NCBI RefSeq assembly: GCF_026626335.1
Contig: NZ_JAPNTZ010000011.1
Coordinates: 248,001-312,000 of the forward strand
Reading direction: 5' to 3'
DNA from: Paractinoplanes pyxinae
Lineage (GTDB): Bacteria; Actinomycetota; Actinomycetes; Mycobacteriales; Micromonosporaceae
DNA: 64,000 bases
The position numbers and the translations under genes are program-made. Shown here in pieces: positions 1 to 8,494 of the stretch; the first letter of the stretch is position 1, and the number at the start of each line of letters is the position of its first letter. A model generated the notes under the pieces. That model saw only the letters and a program-made list of their open reading frames with translations, was not told where the DNA came from and did not search any database.

Positions 1-2
1 TC

Positions 3-2162
3 AAGATCGGGGCCCGGAAGACGTACGGCCGCAATTCGAACGGCATGATCTGCTCGGCCGCCGAGCTGGGGCTCAGCGGCGACCACTCGGGCATCATCGT
101 GCTGCCCGAGGGCGCGGCCGAGCCCGGAGCCGACGCGCGTCCGGTCGTGGGCCTGTCCGAGGTGCTGGTCGAGGTCGAGATCACGCCCGACCGCGGCTAC
201 GAGATGTCCCTGCGGGGCATGGCCCGCGAGCTGTCGTACGCGTTCTCGGCGGCCTACACCGATCCGGCGACCCTGGTCACCGCCCCCGGCTCGACGCCCG
301 AGGTCCCGTACGAGGTGAAGCTCGAGGACACCGTCGGCTGCGACCGTTTCTCGGCCCGGGTGGTGCGCGGCATCGACCCGGACGCGCAGTCTCCGGAGTG
401 GATGCAGAAGCGCCTGATCGCCGCGGGCATCCGCGCCATCTCGCTGCCGGTCGACATCACCAACTACCTGATGCTCGAGCTCGGCCAGCCGATGCACGTC
501 TTCGACCTCAACCGGCTCAGCGGCGGCCTGGTCGTGCGCCGGGCCAAGCCGGGCGAGAAGCTGACCACGCTCGACGGCGTCGCCCGCGTGCTCGACGCCG
601 AGGACATGGTCATCTGCGACGAGACCGGCCCGGTCTCGCTGGCCGCGGTGATGGGCGGCGAGACCAGCGAGTGGCAGCCCGGCACGGTCGACGTGCTGCT
701 CGAGGCGGCCCACTGGGACCCGGTGATGGTCGGCCGCACGGCCCGCCGGCACAAGCTGTTCAGCGAGGCCGCCAAGCGCTGGGAGCGCGGCGTCGACCCG
801 CAGCTCACGCTGGTCGCGCTCGAACGGGCCGTGCAGATCCTGACCGAGCACGCCGGCGGCACGGTCGACGAGCGCGTGCTCGATCTCGACCACGTGGTCG
901 CCCCGGCCACGATCGAGCTCGACCCGGCTCTGCCCGCGAAGCGGATCGGCCTGGCCTACGACGCCGAGCAGGTGACCGCCCTGCTGTCGCAGATCGGCTG
1001 CACGGTCACCGGCGTGGCCCCGCTCGAGGTCACCCCGCCGACCTGGCGGCCCGACCTGCTGGCCCCGATCGACCTGGTCGAAGAGGTGGCCCGCCTCGGC
1101 GGCTACAACGACATCCCGTCGCTGCTGCCGCCCGCCCGCGGTGGCAGCGGTTCCACCCCGCAGCAACGGCGCCGCCGCTCGGTGGGCCGGGCGCTGGCCG
1201 AGAACGGCTACGTCGAGGTGCTGTCGTACCCGTTCGTGGCGCCGTCGGCGGCCGACCAGCTCGGCTACCCGGCCGACGACCCGCGGCGCAGCGCCGTGCG
1301 GCTCACCAACCCGCTTTCCGAGCAGGAGCCGCTGCTGCGCACGTCGCTGCTGCCCACCCTGCTCGGCACGCTCAAGCGGAACCTGGGCCGCGGCCACCGC
1401 GACCTGGCCCTGTTCGAGACGGGCACGGTGTTCCTGCCCGGCCTGACCGAGATCGCCCCGCCGGTGATGGGCGTCGACCGCCGCCCGACCGAGCAGGAGT
1501 GGACCGCGGCCAACACGATCGTGCCCGACCAGCCGTGGCACCTCGCCGTCGCCCTCACCGGTGACGTCGAGCCGGCCGGCTGGTGGGGTCCGGGCCGCGC
1601 GGCGTCGTGGGCCGACGCGATCGAGGCGGCCCGGATCGCGCTGTCGGCGGCCGGCGTCACGGCCGAGAGGATCACGGTCGGCGCCGACGAGCTGGCCCCG
1701 TGGCACCCGGGCCGGTGCGCGGCGATCTCGGTCGACGGCACGGTCGTGGGGCATGCGGGTGAGCTGCACCCGGCCGTCGTCTCGGCGTACGAGCTGCCCA
1801 AGCGCACCAGCGTGATGGAGCTCGACCTGGACGCGCTGCCGCTGCCCCCGGTCACCCAGGCCAAGCGCATCTCGTCGTTCCCGCCGGCGCTGATCGACGT
1901 GGCCCTGGTCGTCGACAGCTCGACCGCGGCCGCCTCGGTCGAGGCCGCGCTGACCGACGGGGCGGGCGAGCTGCTCGAGTCGGTGGCGCTGTTCGACCTG
2001 TACGAGTCGGACCAGCTCGGCGAGGGCAAGAAGTCGCTGGCCTACAAGCTGACCTTCCGCGCCCCCGACCGCACGCTGACCACCGAGGAGACGCTGGCCG
2101 CGCGCGACGCCGCGGTGGCCGCTGCGGCGGATCGCTTCGGCGCCACTCTTCGCGGCGCCTGA
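3..2162 (+). CDS. pheT: Phenylalanine-tRNA ligase beta subunit, 5'-truncated by the window edge
   Basis: Beta subunit of the cytoplasmic alpha2-beta2 phenylalanyl-tRNA synthetase, which binds and edits tRNA-Phe. The reading frame is open from base 3 and begins inside the N-terminal tRNA-binding (EMAP-like) domain (KIGARKTYGRNSNGM), so about 100 residues lie upstream. 719 residues are visible: the B3/B4 editing region with the PMHVFDLNRL stretch, the B5 domain, the catalytic-like core (LLRTSLLPTLL), and a C-terminal ferredoxin-fold anticodon-binding domain starting near KRISSFPPALIDVALVV. pheS should lie just upstream. The gene ends at TGA and is followed within 10 bases by a strong terminator. 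In many actinobacteria pheST lies just before the arg operon; here about 20 kb separates them. Confidence 0.97.
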   Translation, partial: KIGARKTYGRNSNGMICSAAELGLSGDHSGIIVLPEGAAEPGADARPVVGLSEVLVEVEITPDRGYEMSLRGMARELSYAFSAAYTDPATLVTAPGSTPEVPYEVKLEDTVGCDRFSARVVRGIDPDAQSPEWMQKRLIAAGIRAISLPVDITNYLMLELGQPMHVFDLNRLSGGLVVRRAKPGEKLTTLDGVARVLDAEDMVICDETGPVSLAAVMGGETSEWQPGTVDVLLEAAHWDPVMVGRTARRHKLFSEAAKRWERGVDPQLTLVALERAVQILTEHAGGTVDERVLDLDHVVAPATIELDPALPAKRIGLAYDAEQVTALLSQIGCTVTGVAPLEVTPPTWRPDLLAPIDLVEEVARLGGYNDIPSLLPPARGGSGSTPQQRRRRSVGRALAENGYVEVLSYPFVAPSAADQLGYPADDPRRSAVRLTNPLSEQEPLLRTSLLPTLLGTLKRNLGRGHRDLALFETGTVFLPGLTEIAPPVMGVDRRPTEQEWTAANTIVPDQPWHLAVALTGDVEPAGWWGPGRAASWADAIEAARIALSAAGVTAERITVGADELAPWHPGRCAAISVDGTVVGHAGELHPAVVSAYELPKRTSVMELDLDALPLPPVTQAKRISSFPPALIDVALVVDSSTAAASVEAALTDGAGELLESVALFDLYESDQLGEGKKSLAYKLTFRAPDRTLTTEETLAARDAAVAAAADRFGATLRGA

Positions 2163-2170
2163 GAGCTGTG

Positions 2171-2199
2171 GAGCGCCGGGCCACTCAGGCCCGGCGCTC
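2171..2199. terminator. Perfect 12-bp hairpin between convergent genes
   Basis: GAGCGCCGGGCC and its exact reverse complement GGCCCGGCGCTC are separated by a 5-base loop (ACTCA). It starts 9 bases after the pheT stop and ends 6 bases before the stop of the convergent PPOX gene, so it can serve both directions. There is no T-run, which is usual for high-GC actinobacteria. Confidence 0.85.
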
Positions 2200-2205
2200 G
2201 CGTCC

Positions 2206-2607
2206 TCAGCCCCAGGGCGCGTGGATGATCTTGTCGACCGCGATGGTCAGGATGACCCGCACCTGGTCGCGGCCGCCGAACCACGGGTACGGCCCGCCGA
2301 GGTACTTTTGGGCGAGCTCTTCGATGTGCTCGGCCCCGCCCTTGGGTGTCACGTCGACGACCCGGCCCTTGACCGAGTAGTAGTCGGACACGTTGGCCGG
2401 GTTCGCGACGATCACGGAGACGCGCGGGTCCCGCTCGATGTTGCGCACCTTGCGGAAGCCTTCGACCGTGTTGATCACGATGTGCTCGCCGTCGGTGCCG
2501 ACCCAGGTCTCGGTCAGCTGGGGCGACCCGTCCGGATCGGTGGTCGCGATGAAGCAGGGGCTGGCCGCGCGGAGCAGTTCCAGCAGGCCGTCAGGCAAGA
2601 TCGTCAC
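2206..2607 (-). CDS. PPOX-class F420-dependent flavin/deazaflavin-binding protein
   Basis: Small split-beta-barrel protein of the pyridoxamine-5'-phosphate-oxidase-like superfamily. Sequence features (LPDGLLELLRAASPCFIATTDPDGSP near the N terminus, RNIERDPRVSV in the middle, HIEELAQKYLGGPYPW near the C terminus) resemble the F420-dependent Rv1155-like subfamily. The substrate is unknown. A GTG at 2607 is preferred because it puts LPDGLL at the usual family start and overlaps the upstream gene by only 17 bases; an earlier in-frame GTG at 2643 would add 12 residues. It is the last gene of a three-gene minus-strand operon (SDR, SAM-hydrolase-fold protein, this gene). Confidence 0.82.
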   Translation of the reverse strand: MTILPDGLLELLRAASPCFIATTDPDGSPQLTETWVGTDGEHIVINTVEGFRKVRNIERDPRVSVIVANPANVSDYYSVKGRVVDVTPKGGAEHIEELAQKYLGGPYPWFGGRDQVRVILTIAVDKIIHAPWG

Positions 2608-3385
2608 GCTTCCCGACAGTACGCCGATCTTGCTCAGCCGCACCTCGGACGATCTCGACCGGGGTGCCGGCGGCGGGGCGGCCGAAGACGTCGGCGGCGC
2701 TGCCTCCGCGGAGGAGCAGTTCGTAGAACGGCTCGCCCCAGCCCGAGCTGCCCGGCGCGAACGACATGGCGCCGGCCGGCACGGTGAAGACGCCGTCGCT
2801 GATCACGGCCTCGGCGGTGACGGCTCCGATGCGTACGGGAAGGGTCGTGCCTGGTTCGGCCGGCGCCTCGTGCCAGGAGGTTTTGAGATTGCCGTAGCCG
2901 TCGGTGTAGACCACCGCGTTGTGCGGCGCTTCCGGCAACGCGAGCTCTTCGCCGAGCAGATCCTCGCCGCGGGCCAGCGCCGCCACGGCCGCCGGGAAGA
3001 CATCACGCGAGCGGAACTGGGAGCCCGCGTCGGCCACCTTGACCGCCCGCACCGGCTCGCCCAGGAACGACAGGCTCACCCCGGACGCCACCCCGACCAC
3101 CAGCACGCCCGAGTCGAGCCGGACGGCGGCCAGGCGCTCACCGGCGTTGTCCGGGCGGGGGTCGTCCTCATCGGCCCGGGGCGCCACGTTGGCGAACACG
3201 ATCCGGTCGGCCGGCCCATCGGTGAGCGCCAGCTGCGCCACGCAGAACCCGGCGCTGACCGTGTCGAACGCGGGCACCGGCACCGCGGTCACGTCGGCTT
3301 GCGGCATCAGCTTCGCGAACTGCTGCCGCACCTCGGCGAACGCCAGATCCCCGACCCCGTAGTCGGCCACCACTGTGATCAGCAT
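2591..3385 (-). CDS. SAM hydroxide adenosyltransferase-fold (DUF62) protein, divergent active site
   Basis: A 264-residue protein with the two-domain layout of the SAM hydrolase/halogenase family. It has an N-terminal VVADYG segment, FRSRDVFPAAVAALARG where the family has FHGRD-F-P, VVYTDGYGNLKTSW where the family has D-FGNL-TN, and a C-terminal beta-barrel ending YELLLRGGSAADVFG. Canonical members split S-adenosylmethionine with a water-activating Asp-Arg-His set. Here the DPGVG loop is replaced by a long acidic stretch (APRADEDDPRPD) and the His of FHGRD is Arg, so ordinary SAM hydrolase activity is doubtful. It starts 18 bases after the SDR gene and overlaps the PPOX gene, so it is co-transcribed with both. 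Confidence 0.75.
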   Translation of the reverse strand: MLITVVADYGVGDLAFAEVRQQFAKLMPQADVTAVPVPAFDTVSAGFCVAQLALTDGPADRIVFANVAPRADEDDPRPDNAGERLAAVRLDSGVLVVGVASGVSLSFLGEPVRAVKVADAGSQFRSRDVFPAAVAALARGEDLLGEELALPEAPHNAVVYTDGYGNLKTSWHEAPAEPGTTLPVRIGAVTAEAVISDGVFTVPAGAMSFAPGSSGWGEPFYELLLRGGSAADVFGRPAAGTPVEIVRGAAEQDRRTVGKRDDLA

Positions 3386-3403
3386 GCCCGCAGAGTAACC
3401 GGC

Positions 3404-4141
3404 TCAATCCGTGGTGTACCCGCCGTTGACCGTGATGCGCTCGCCGGTGACGAAGCGGGACGCGTCCGAGGCCACGAAGGCCACCACGTCGGCGATGTCT
3501 TGCGGAGTGCCGATCCGCCCCAACGGCACGTCAGCCACATAACCGTCGGTGTCCGCCGCGCCGTGCCGCTCAACGGGAATCCACCCCGGCGCCACCACAT
3601 TGACCGTCACGTTGTCGGGCCCCAGCTCCCGCGCCCACGTCCGAGCCAGGATCAGTTGAGCGCCCTTGGCCGCGTTGTAGGCGGAGAACCCGGGCAGCGC
3701 CCGCTCCACCATCTCGGAGCCGATGTGGATGAACCGCCCGCCACCCAGCCGCCGCATGTGGGGGAGCGCGGCCTGCAGCAGCAGGGTCGGGCTCTTCACA
3801 AAGAAGGTCAGCTGGTCGAGGTGGTCCTGCCAGGTGATTTCCTCGGCTTTGACCTCCGGCTGCGGCCCGGTCGCATTGGCCACCACAGCCTGTACGGGCC
3901 CGAGCTCCCGCTCAACGTCGGACACCAGCCGGGCGACGTCCCCCTCGTCGGTGACGTCAGCCTGGAAGGCGGCGGCCTTCCCACCGGCCGCCTCGATGTC
4001 GGCCACCACCTTGGCCGCCCCGTCAGCATCGGACCGGTAGTTGACCGCCACCGCCCACCCGTCGGCGGCCAGCCGCCGGCAGATGTGCGCCCCCAGCCCT
4101 CGCGAAGCCCCCGTGACCAGCGCACTCCCCATGATCGTCAT
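3404..4141 (-). CDS. SDR-family oxidoreductase (FabG-like)
   Basis: Classical short-chain dehydrogenase/reductase of 245 residues. It has the Rossmann nucleotide motif TGASRGLG near residue 10, an NAT in place of the structural NNAG, catalytic Ser in HIGSEM, and YNAAK supplying catalytic Tyr and Lys. The C terminus (FVTGERITVNGGYTTD) is typical of 3-oxoacyl-ACP-reductase-like SDRs. NADP(H) preference is inferred from the Arg in NYRSD. It heads a minus-strand operon with the SAM-hydrolase-fold and PPOX genes. The substrate is unknown; FabG-like sequence alone does not show a role in fatty-acid synthesis. Confidence 0.88.
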   Translation of the reverse strand: MTIMGSALVTGASRGLGAHICRRLAADGWAVAVNYRSDADGAAKVVADIEAAGGKAAAFQADVTDEGDVARLVSDVERELGPVQAVVANATGPQPEVKAEEITWQDHLDQLTFFVKSPTLLLQAALPHMRRLGGGRFIHIGSEMVERALPGFSAYNAAKGAQLILARTWARELGPDNVTVNVVAPGWIPVERHGAADTDGYVADVPLGRIGTPQDIADVVAFVASDASRFVTGERITVNGGYTTD

Positions 4142-4175
4142 CCGCCGACCGTACGCGAGGCGTGGAATGCCGCTG

Positions 4176-5110
4176 TCAGGGGAGACGACTCAGTAGCGTG
4201 CGAACCAGGTCGGGGCCCTTCGCGATCTTGTCGGCGGAGCTGCCGGTTCTCGCTTCGTAGGCAGAGAACTCCGCCCGGATCAGGGCCAGGCAGGCGGGTA
4301 GGTCCGCGTCGGCCAGCGACACGTCGGCCTGGGCCAGCCGGCTGAGCTGCTTCGGGTTGTGCACCTCGGCGCCGACGAGCTTTGCCGCAGCGACCATCGG
4401 CTGAGCCCCATGGCCATGACGGCCTGGGCGAGCAGAGAGATGCTGACGATCCGTTCCGCGCTGCGGCCCATGTTGCGATAGAAGTTCTTCCGCCGGTCGT
4501 AGTACCAGTCCTGGCCCAGGAAGAACGCCTCGATGTCGCGCTGCACATCGTCGGTCGCCCGCAACGATGCGGCGGGCACCGAGGTCTGGCGATTTGTGGC
4601 ACGAATGACGAGGTCACGTGTGGCGGCGTCGTTGCCCGTCACAAGAATCCGCACGAGGATCGACCGATCCAGCGCAGGATGATCGGCTGCAGCGCTCCGA
4701 AGAACGTTGAAGATGGTGTGCGAGGACTGCAGCCCGTTCACGACCTGCACGTCGTCGAGCGAATAGGTCTTGCCGACCGCCGTGGCTTTGGAGCAGACGA
4801 TGGTGACGCCGTTGTTCAGCTACCAGAATTCCGGGCTGTCAGGCCGTTCGAGTGAGGCCCGGATCTCTTGATTGACTTCGACTTCTCCCTGGTAATCGCG
4901 GACGTTCCAGTCGAAGATGTGTCGTCGCAGTTGCCCGTCCTCGTCGGTGAGAAACGCGATGTGCCTTGATCTCCACCTTCGTGTTGATCGAATTCGATCC
5001 CGTGGCGCGCCCTTTGGTGGCATAGACGAAGTGAATCTCTACCTGCGGATGGCGTGTGGCCAGAGCGCGGAGCGCTCGGCGGAAGAAGCCAGTTCGGGTG
5101 ACGGTGCTGG
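4176..5110 (-). pseudogene. Decayed AIPR-family (abortive phage-infection) protein gene
   Basis: Three reading-frame fragments in order match the core of AIPR proteins. The first (about 5110-4990) reads RTGFFRRALRALATRHPQVE and HFVYATKG. After a frame change, 4970-4820 reads HIFDWNVRDYQGEVEVNQEI up to EFW. An in-frame TAG (4819-4817) separates this from LNNGVTIVCSK and VNGLQSSHTIFNVLR, which run to about 4400. A second frame change precedes a last fragment (4397-4176, MVAAAKLVGAEVHNPKQLSR). WNVRDY, NNGVTI and VNGLQS are family hallmarks. The N-terminal half is missing. With a stop, at least two shifts and a truncation, the gene cannot make a full protein. It looks like a relic of a phage-defence gene, possibly horizontally acquired. 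Confidence 0.8.
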
Positions 5111-5189
5111 GTGAGTAGAGCCATCTGGGTGGAGTCGGCCGACGACAACGTGTGGACCGACCATCTCGGCGTCGCGGCCGCGCTGAGAG

Positions 5190-6269
5190 TCATGGTTGTT
5201 GACGCGCGGCCGGCTCGCGGGTGGTTGCGCGCAGGACGACCTGCCACTCGTGTCTGGCCGGGATCTGAGTTGTCAGGCCGAGGGCGGCGCGGGCGCAGTG
5301 GGCGCCCTGGTCGCGGAGGGACTGGGCCAGGGTGGTCAGGTGGGCCGGGGAGGCCGCGTCGCTGTCGTCCCAGCCGGTTACGGCCAGGTCGGCCGGGACT
5401 CGCAGGTCGGCGTCGGCGGCGGCGCGCAGGGCGCCGAGGGCCAGTTCGTCGCCCATCGCGGCGATCGCGTCCGGTGGGTCTTCGCCGCGCAGCAGGTCGG
5501 CGGCGAACGCCTCGGCCTCGGTGATGTGGTTGACCGGGCAGACGGCCAGGCGTAGCTGCTCGGCCGGGTGGCCCAGGCCCGTCCAGGACTCCAGGAAGCC
5601 GGCCCACCGGTGCCGGGTGACCGGGAAGCGCACCTCGCCCACCCGGTCGCCGGTGAGCAGCAGGCGGGCCCGGTCGCGGTCGAGCGGGAAGCCGAGCACG
5701 AGCGGGCGCCGGGCGTTCGCGAACGCCACCGCGCCGATGGCGGCGGCCGCGGCGTGGTCGTCGATGCCGATCACCGGCATGCCGGGCCGGTGCGGGCCGG
5801 CGTGGATGACCGCGGGCAGGCCGGTGGCGGCCACCGCGTCCAGCACCGGGTCGTCGTCGCTGGTGGTCCATACGACGAAGCCGTCGACCGCCGCTTGGGC
5901 TACGCGCTGGGCGTCGGAGGCGGCGCCGGTGATCGGCACGAGGGTGAGGCCGACGCCCTCGGCGGCGCACACGTCGGACACCCCGGCCAGGAAGCGTGCC
6001 GCCTGCGGGTCGTCGAAGGCGTAGCTCAAATGCTCGCCGAGCACGACGCCGAGCGAGCCCACCCGCCCCCGCCGCAACGAGCGGGCCGCCGGGTGCGGTC
6101 CGGGGTAGCCCAGCCGCTCGGCCGCCGCCCGCACCTTGGCCGCGGTCTCGGCCGAAACCCTCTCGGGCTGCGAGTAGGCGTACGAGACCGTCATCGGGGA
6201 CACGCCGGCCGAGCGGGCGACGTCGCCCATGGTCGGTCTGCGCTTCGAGTTGTGGCCGGCGCGGGTCAT
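5190..6269 (-). CDS. LacI-family transcriptional regulator
   Basis: A 359-residue repressor with an N-terminal LacI helix-turn-helix (PTMGDVARSAGVSPMTVSYA), hinge helix (VRAAAERLGYPGPHPAARSLR) and a periplasmic-binding-protein-like effector domain ending with TGWDDSDAASPAHLTTLAQS. ATG at 6269 is chosen because it gives the normal short lead to the HTH; the frame also stays open to 6299 through the operator. It is divergent from an MFS transporter and shares a perfect 18-bp palindrome with it, so it probably represses both the transporter and itself in response to a small sugar-like ligand. The effector cannot be read from sequence. Confidence 0.92.
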   Translation of the reverse strand: MTRAGHNSKRRPTMGDVARSAGVSPMTVSYAYSQPERVSAETAAKVRAAAERLGYPGPHPAARSLRRGRVGSLGVVLGEHLSYAFDDPQAARFLAGVSDVCAAEGVGLTLVPITGAASDAQRVAQAAVDGFVVWTTSDDDPVLDAVAATGLPAVIHAGPHRPGMPVIGIDDHAAAAAIGAVAFANARRPLVLGFPLDRDRARLLLTGDRVGEVRFPVTRHRWAGFLESWTGLGHPAEQLRLAVCPVNHITEAEAFAADLLRGEDPPDAIAAMGDELALGALRAAADADLRVPADLAVTGWDDSDAASPAHLTTLAQSLRDQGAHCARAALGLTTQIPARHEWQVVLRATTREPAARQQP

Positions 6270-6283
6270 GCCGCAGACTGTAC

Positions 6284-6301
6284 TTGTGTATCGATACACA
6301 A
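6284..6301. promoter_or_regulatory. Perfect 18-bp palindromic operator of the LacI regulator
   Basis: TTGTGTATCGATACACAA is fully self-complementary with a central CG, the classic layout of LacI-family operators. It lies in the 40-base gap between the LacI start (6269) and the probable MFS start (6310). A -10-like TACAGT for the regulator sits between palindrome and ATG. Either promoter would be blocked by a bound dimer. Confidence 0.8.
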
Positions 6302-6309
6302 ACGCCTTC

Positions 6310-7473
6310 GTGCGTGACTCCGCGACCTGGCTGTCCTACGCCGCCCTGGGCTGCTTCACGTTCTGGCTCTACGCCTTCGGGCCCGCGGTCACCCTGCTGC
6401 GGGAAGAGCTCGGCTTCTCGTACACGCTGCTCGGCATCTATTCGGTGGTGTGGGCGCTCGGCGCGGCCCTGACCGGCGCCCTGTTCGCCCGGGTGGCCCG
6501 CCATGTGTCGCGCGGCGTGCTGTTCTGGGGCGCGGCCGCGGCCAGCGTGGTCGGTGCCGCGCTGTTCACGCTCGGTCGCGGCGTCCCGGTCACCCTGATC
6601 GCGGCCGGGCTGTTCGGGCTGGCCGGGACGACGCTGCTCACGGCGATCCAGGCGATCCTGTCCGACCGGCACGGCAGCCGGCGCGACCGGGCCCTGACCG
6701 AGGCCAACATCGGCGCCGGCGCGTCGGCCGTGTTCGCCCCGCTCGTGCTGGGCGCGCTCGCGGTCAGCGTCCTGGGCTGGCGGGCCACCTTCGCGCTGCC
6801 GGCCGTCGTGCTGCTCGGGCTGTACCTGCGCTACCGTCACGAGCCGCTGCCGGCCGTGCCCGAACAGCATTCCCGCACCTCGGCGACCGGTCGGCTGCCC
6901 CTGGCGTGCTGGCTGTTCGCCGTGCTCACCGCGGTCAGCTCGGCGGTCGAGTTCTGCCTCGTCTACTTCGGCCCGCAGGTGCTGCTGGGCACCGGCCTGT
7001 CCGCCGCCGCGGCCGGCACCGCGCTGAGCGCCAACTTCCTCGGCATCCTGATCGGGCGACTGGCCGGGGCCCGCATCACCCGGTCGCCCGGGCGCACCGT
7101 GCGCCTGCTCTACGTCTCGCTGGCGGTCACCGGCGTGGGTTTTCTGCTGTTCTGGCTCACCGGCAACCCCGTGCTGGCCGTCATTGGTCTCTTCGTCTGC
7201 GGGGTGGGCATCGCCAACCTGTATCCGCTCGCTCTGGCGCTCACCCTGGACGCCGCCGACGGGCGCGAGGACCAGGCCAACGCCCGGTCACAGCTGGTGC
7301 TCGGCCTGGTCGCGGCCGTCTCGCCGTACCTGCTCGGAACCCTGGCCGACCGGCACGGGCTGGCCACGGCCTTCGCGCTCGAGCCGGTGCTGATCGGGCT
7401 CTGCCTGCTGCTGTTGTGGGCCGGCTTGCGCGTACGCGGTGAAAGTCACGCCCCCGTCGGCGATCATTCGTGA
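6310..7473 (+). CDS. MFS transporter
   Basis: Major-facilitator membrane protein of about 387 residues with roughly 12 hydrophobic segments, starting with SYAALGCFTFWLYAFGP. A short charged loop (FARVARHVSRG) after helix 2 occupies the position of the MFS signature loop. The frame is open further upstream, but an earlier start would place the 18-bp operator inside the coding region, so the GTG at 6310, eight bases after the palindrome, is preferred. It is divergent from the LacI regulator and probably its main target. Substrate unknown; a sugar, a glycoside or a drug is possible. Confidence 0.85.
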   Translation: MRDSATWLSYAALGCFTFWLYAFGPAVTLLREELGFSYTLLGIYSVVWALGAALTGALFARVARHVSRGVLFWGAAAASVVGAALFTLGRGVPVTLIAAGLFGLAGTTLLTAIQAILSDRHGSRRDRALTEANIGAGASAVFAPLVLGALAVSVLGWRATFALPAVVLLGLYLRYRHEPLPAVPEQHSRTSATGRLPLACWLFAVLTAVSSAVEFCLVYFGPQVLLGTGLSAAAAGTALSANFLGILIGRLAGARITRSPGRTVRLLYVSLAVTGVGFLLFWLTGNPVLAVIGLFVCGVGIANLYPLALALTLDAADGREDQANARSQLVLGLVAAVSPYLLGTLADRHGLATAFALEPVLIGLCLLLLWAGLRVRGESHAPVGDHS

Positions 7474-7486
7474 CAGGCTGACCAGC

Positions 7487-8494
7487 GTGACGTCGCGACC
7501 ACTGCGCAAGCTCGGTTTCCTGACCATCGGGCTCTTCGAGCGGGACGACCCCCGGGCCGGCCACGAGTCCACGCTCGAGATCATCCAGCTCGGCGAGCAG
7601 CTGGGATTCGACAGCGCCTGGGTGCGGCATCGCCATCTGCAGTACGGGATCTCGTCGCCCGTCGCCGTGCTGGCCGCAGCCACGCAGCGCACGTCGACCA
7701 TCGAGCTCGGCACGGCGGTGATCCCGCTCGGCTGGGAGAACCCCCTCCGCCTGGCCGAAGACCTCGCGACCGTCGACATCCTCTCCGGCGGGCGGCTCAA
7801 CCCGGGGATCAGCGTCGGGCCGCCGATGAACTACGACACCGTCAAAGAGGCGCTGTACCCCGACACCGCCGAGGCCGAGGACTTCAGCTACCACCGCGTC
7901 GAGCGGCTGCTCGGTTTCGTCCGCGGCGACCAGGCCACCGACTTCAGCGGCAAGAAGGGCGTCGTCGAGGAGTTCTCGGAAAGGGTCGAGCCGCACTCGC
8001 CCGGCCTGATCAACCGCATGTGGTACGGCGGGGCCAGCCTGCGCTCGGCCCAGTGGGCCGGCGAGCACGGCATGAACTTCCTGACCAGCAGCGTGGTCAA
8101 GGCCGAGGACGGCGACGACTTCGCGCAGATCCAGCTGTCGCACATCCGCGCCTTCCGCGACCGGCACCCGCTGGGTGAGCAGGCCCGGATCTCCCAGGGC
8201 CTGGTCGTCATCCCCACCGATTCCGCGTCCGATGAGCAGAAGGCCAAATACGCCGCGTACGTCGAGAAGCGCACACCTCGGACCCGGGAGCCGCAGGGCC
8301 CGGCCCGGATGCTGTTCTCGCGCGACTACGTCGGCAGCTCAGCCGAGATCGCCGAGCAACTGCTCGCGCACGCCGCGTTCCAACAGATTGACGAGGTGGC
8401 GTTCGCGCTGCCGTTCAGCTTCGACCACCCCGACTACGTGCAGATCCTCACCGACATCGCCACCCACCTGAAGCCGCTTCTAGCCCAGGGCTGA
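7487..8494 (+). CDS. LLM-class flavin-dependent oxidoreductase (luciferase-like)
   Basis: Bacterial-luciferase-like TIM-barrel monooxygenase of about 335 residues. It shows LGFLTIGLF, the IIQLGEQLGFDSAWVRHRH segment, TSTIELGTAVIPLGWENPLRLAEDLATVDILSGGRL, which is typical of the family, and a C-terminal FALPFSFDHPDYVQIL. The GTG at 7487 is preferred over an ATG at 7439, which would overlap the MFS gene. It lies 13 bases after the MFS stop and is probably co-transcribed, so uptake and flavin-dependent oxidation of the same compound are plausible. It overlaps the convergent gene at 8480 by 15 bases. Confidence 0.88.
   Translation: MTSRPLRKLGFLTIGLFERDDPRAGHESTLEIIQLGEQLGFDSAWVRHRHLQYGISSPVAVLAAATQRTSTIELGTAVIPLGWENPLRLAEDLATVDILSGGRLNPGISVGPPMNYDTVKEALYPDTAEAEDFSYHRVERLLGFVRGDQATDFSGKKGVVEEFSERVEPHSPGLINRMWYGGASLRSAQWAGEHGMNFLTSSVVKAEDGDDFAQIQLSHIRAFRDRHPLGEQARISQGLVVIPTDSASDEQKAKYAAYVEKRTPRTREPQGPARMLFSRDYVGSSAEIAEQLLAHAAFQQIDEVAFALPFSFDHPDYVQILTDIATHLKPLLAQG

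Noticed and set aside
6229..6309. N-terminal extension of the MFS protein
   Set aside because: It would run through the 18-bp operator and overlap the start of the divergent regulator, and the added residues are not membrane-protein-like.
4816..6870. 684-codon minus-strand open frame
   Set aside because: It runs across the LacI gene, its operator and the MFS gene in other frames. It is a high-GC shadow.
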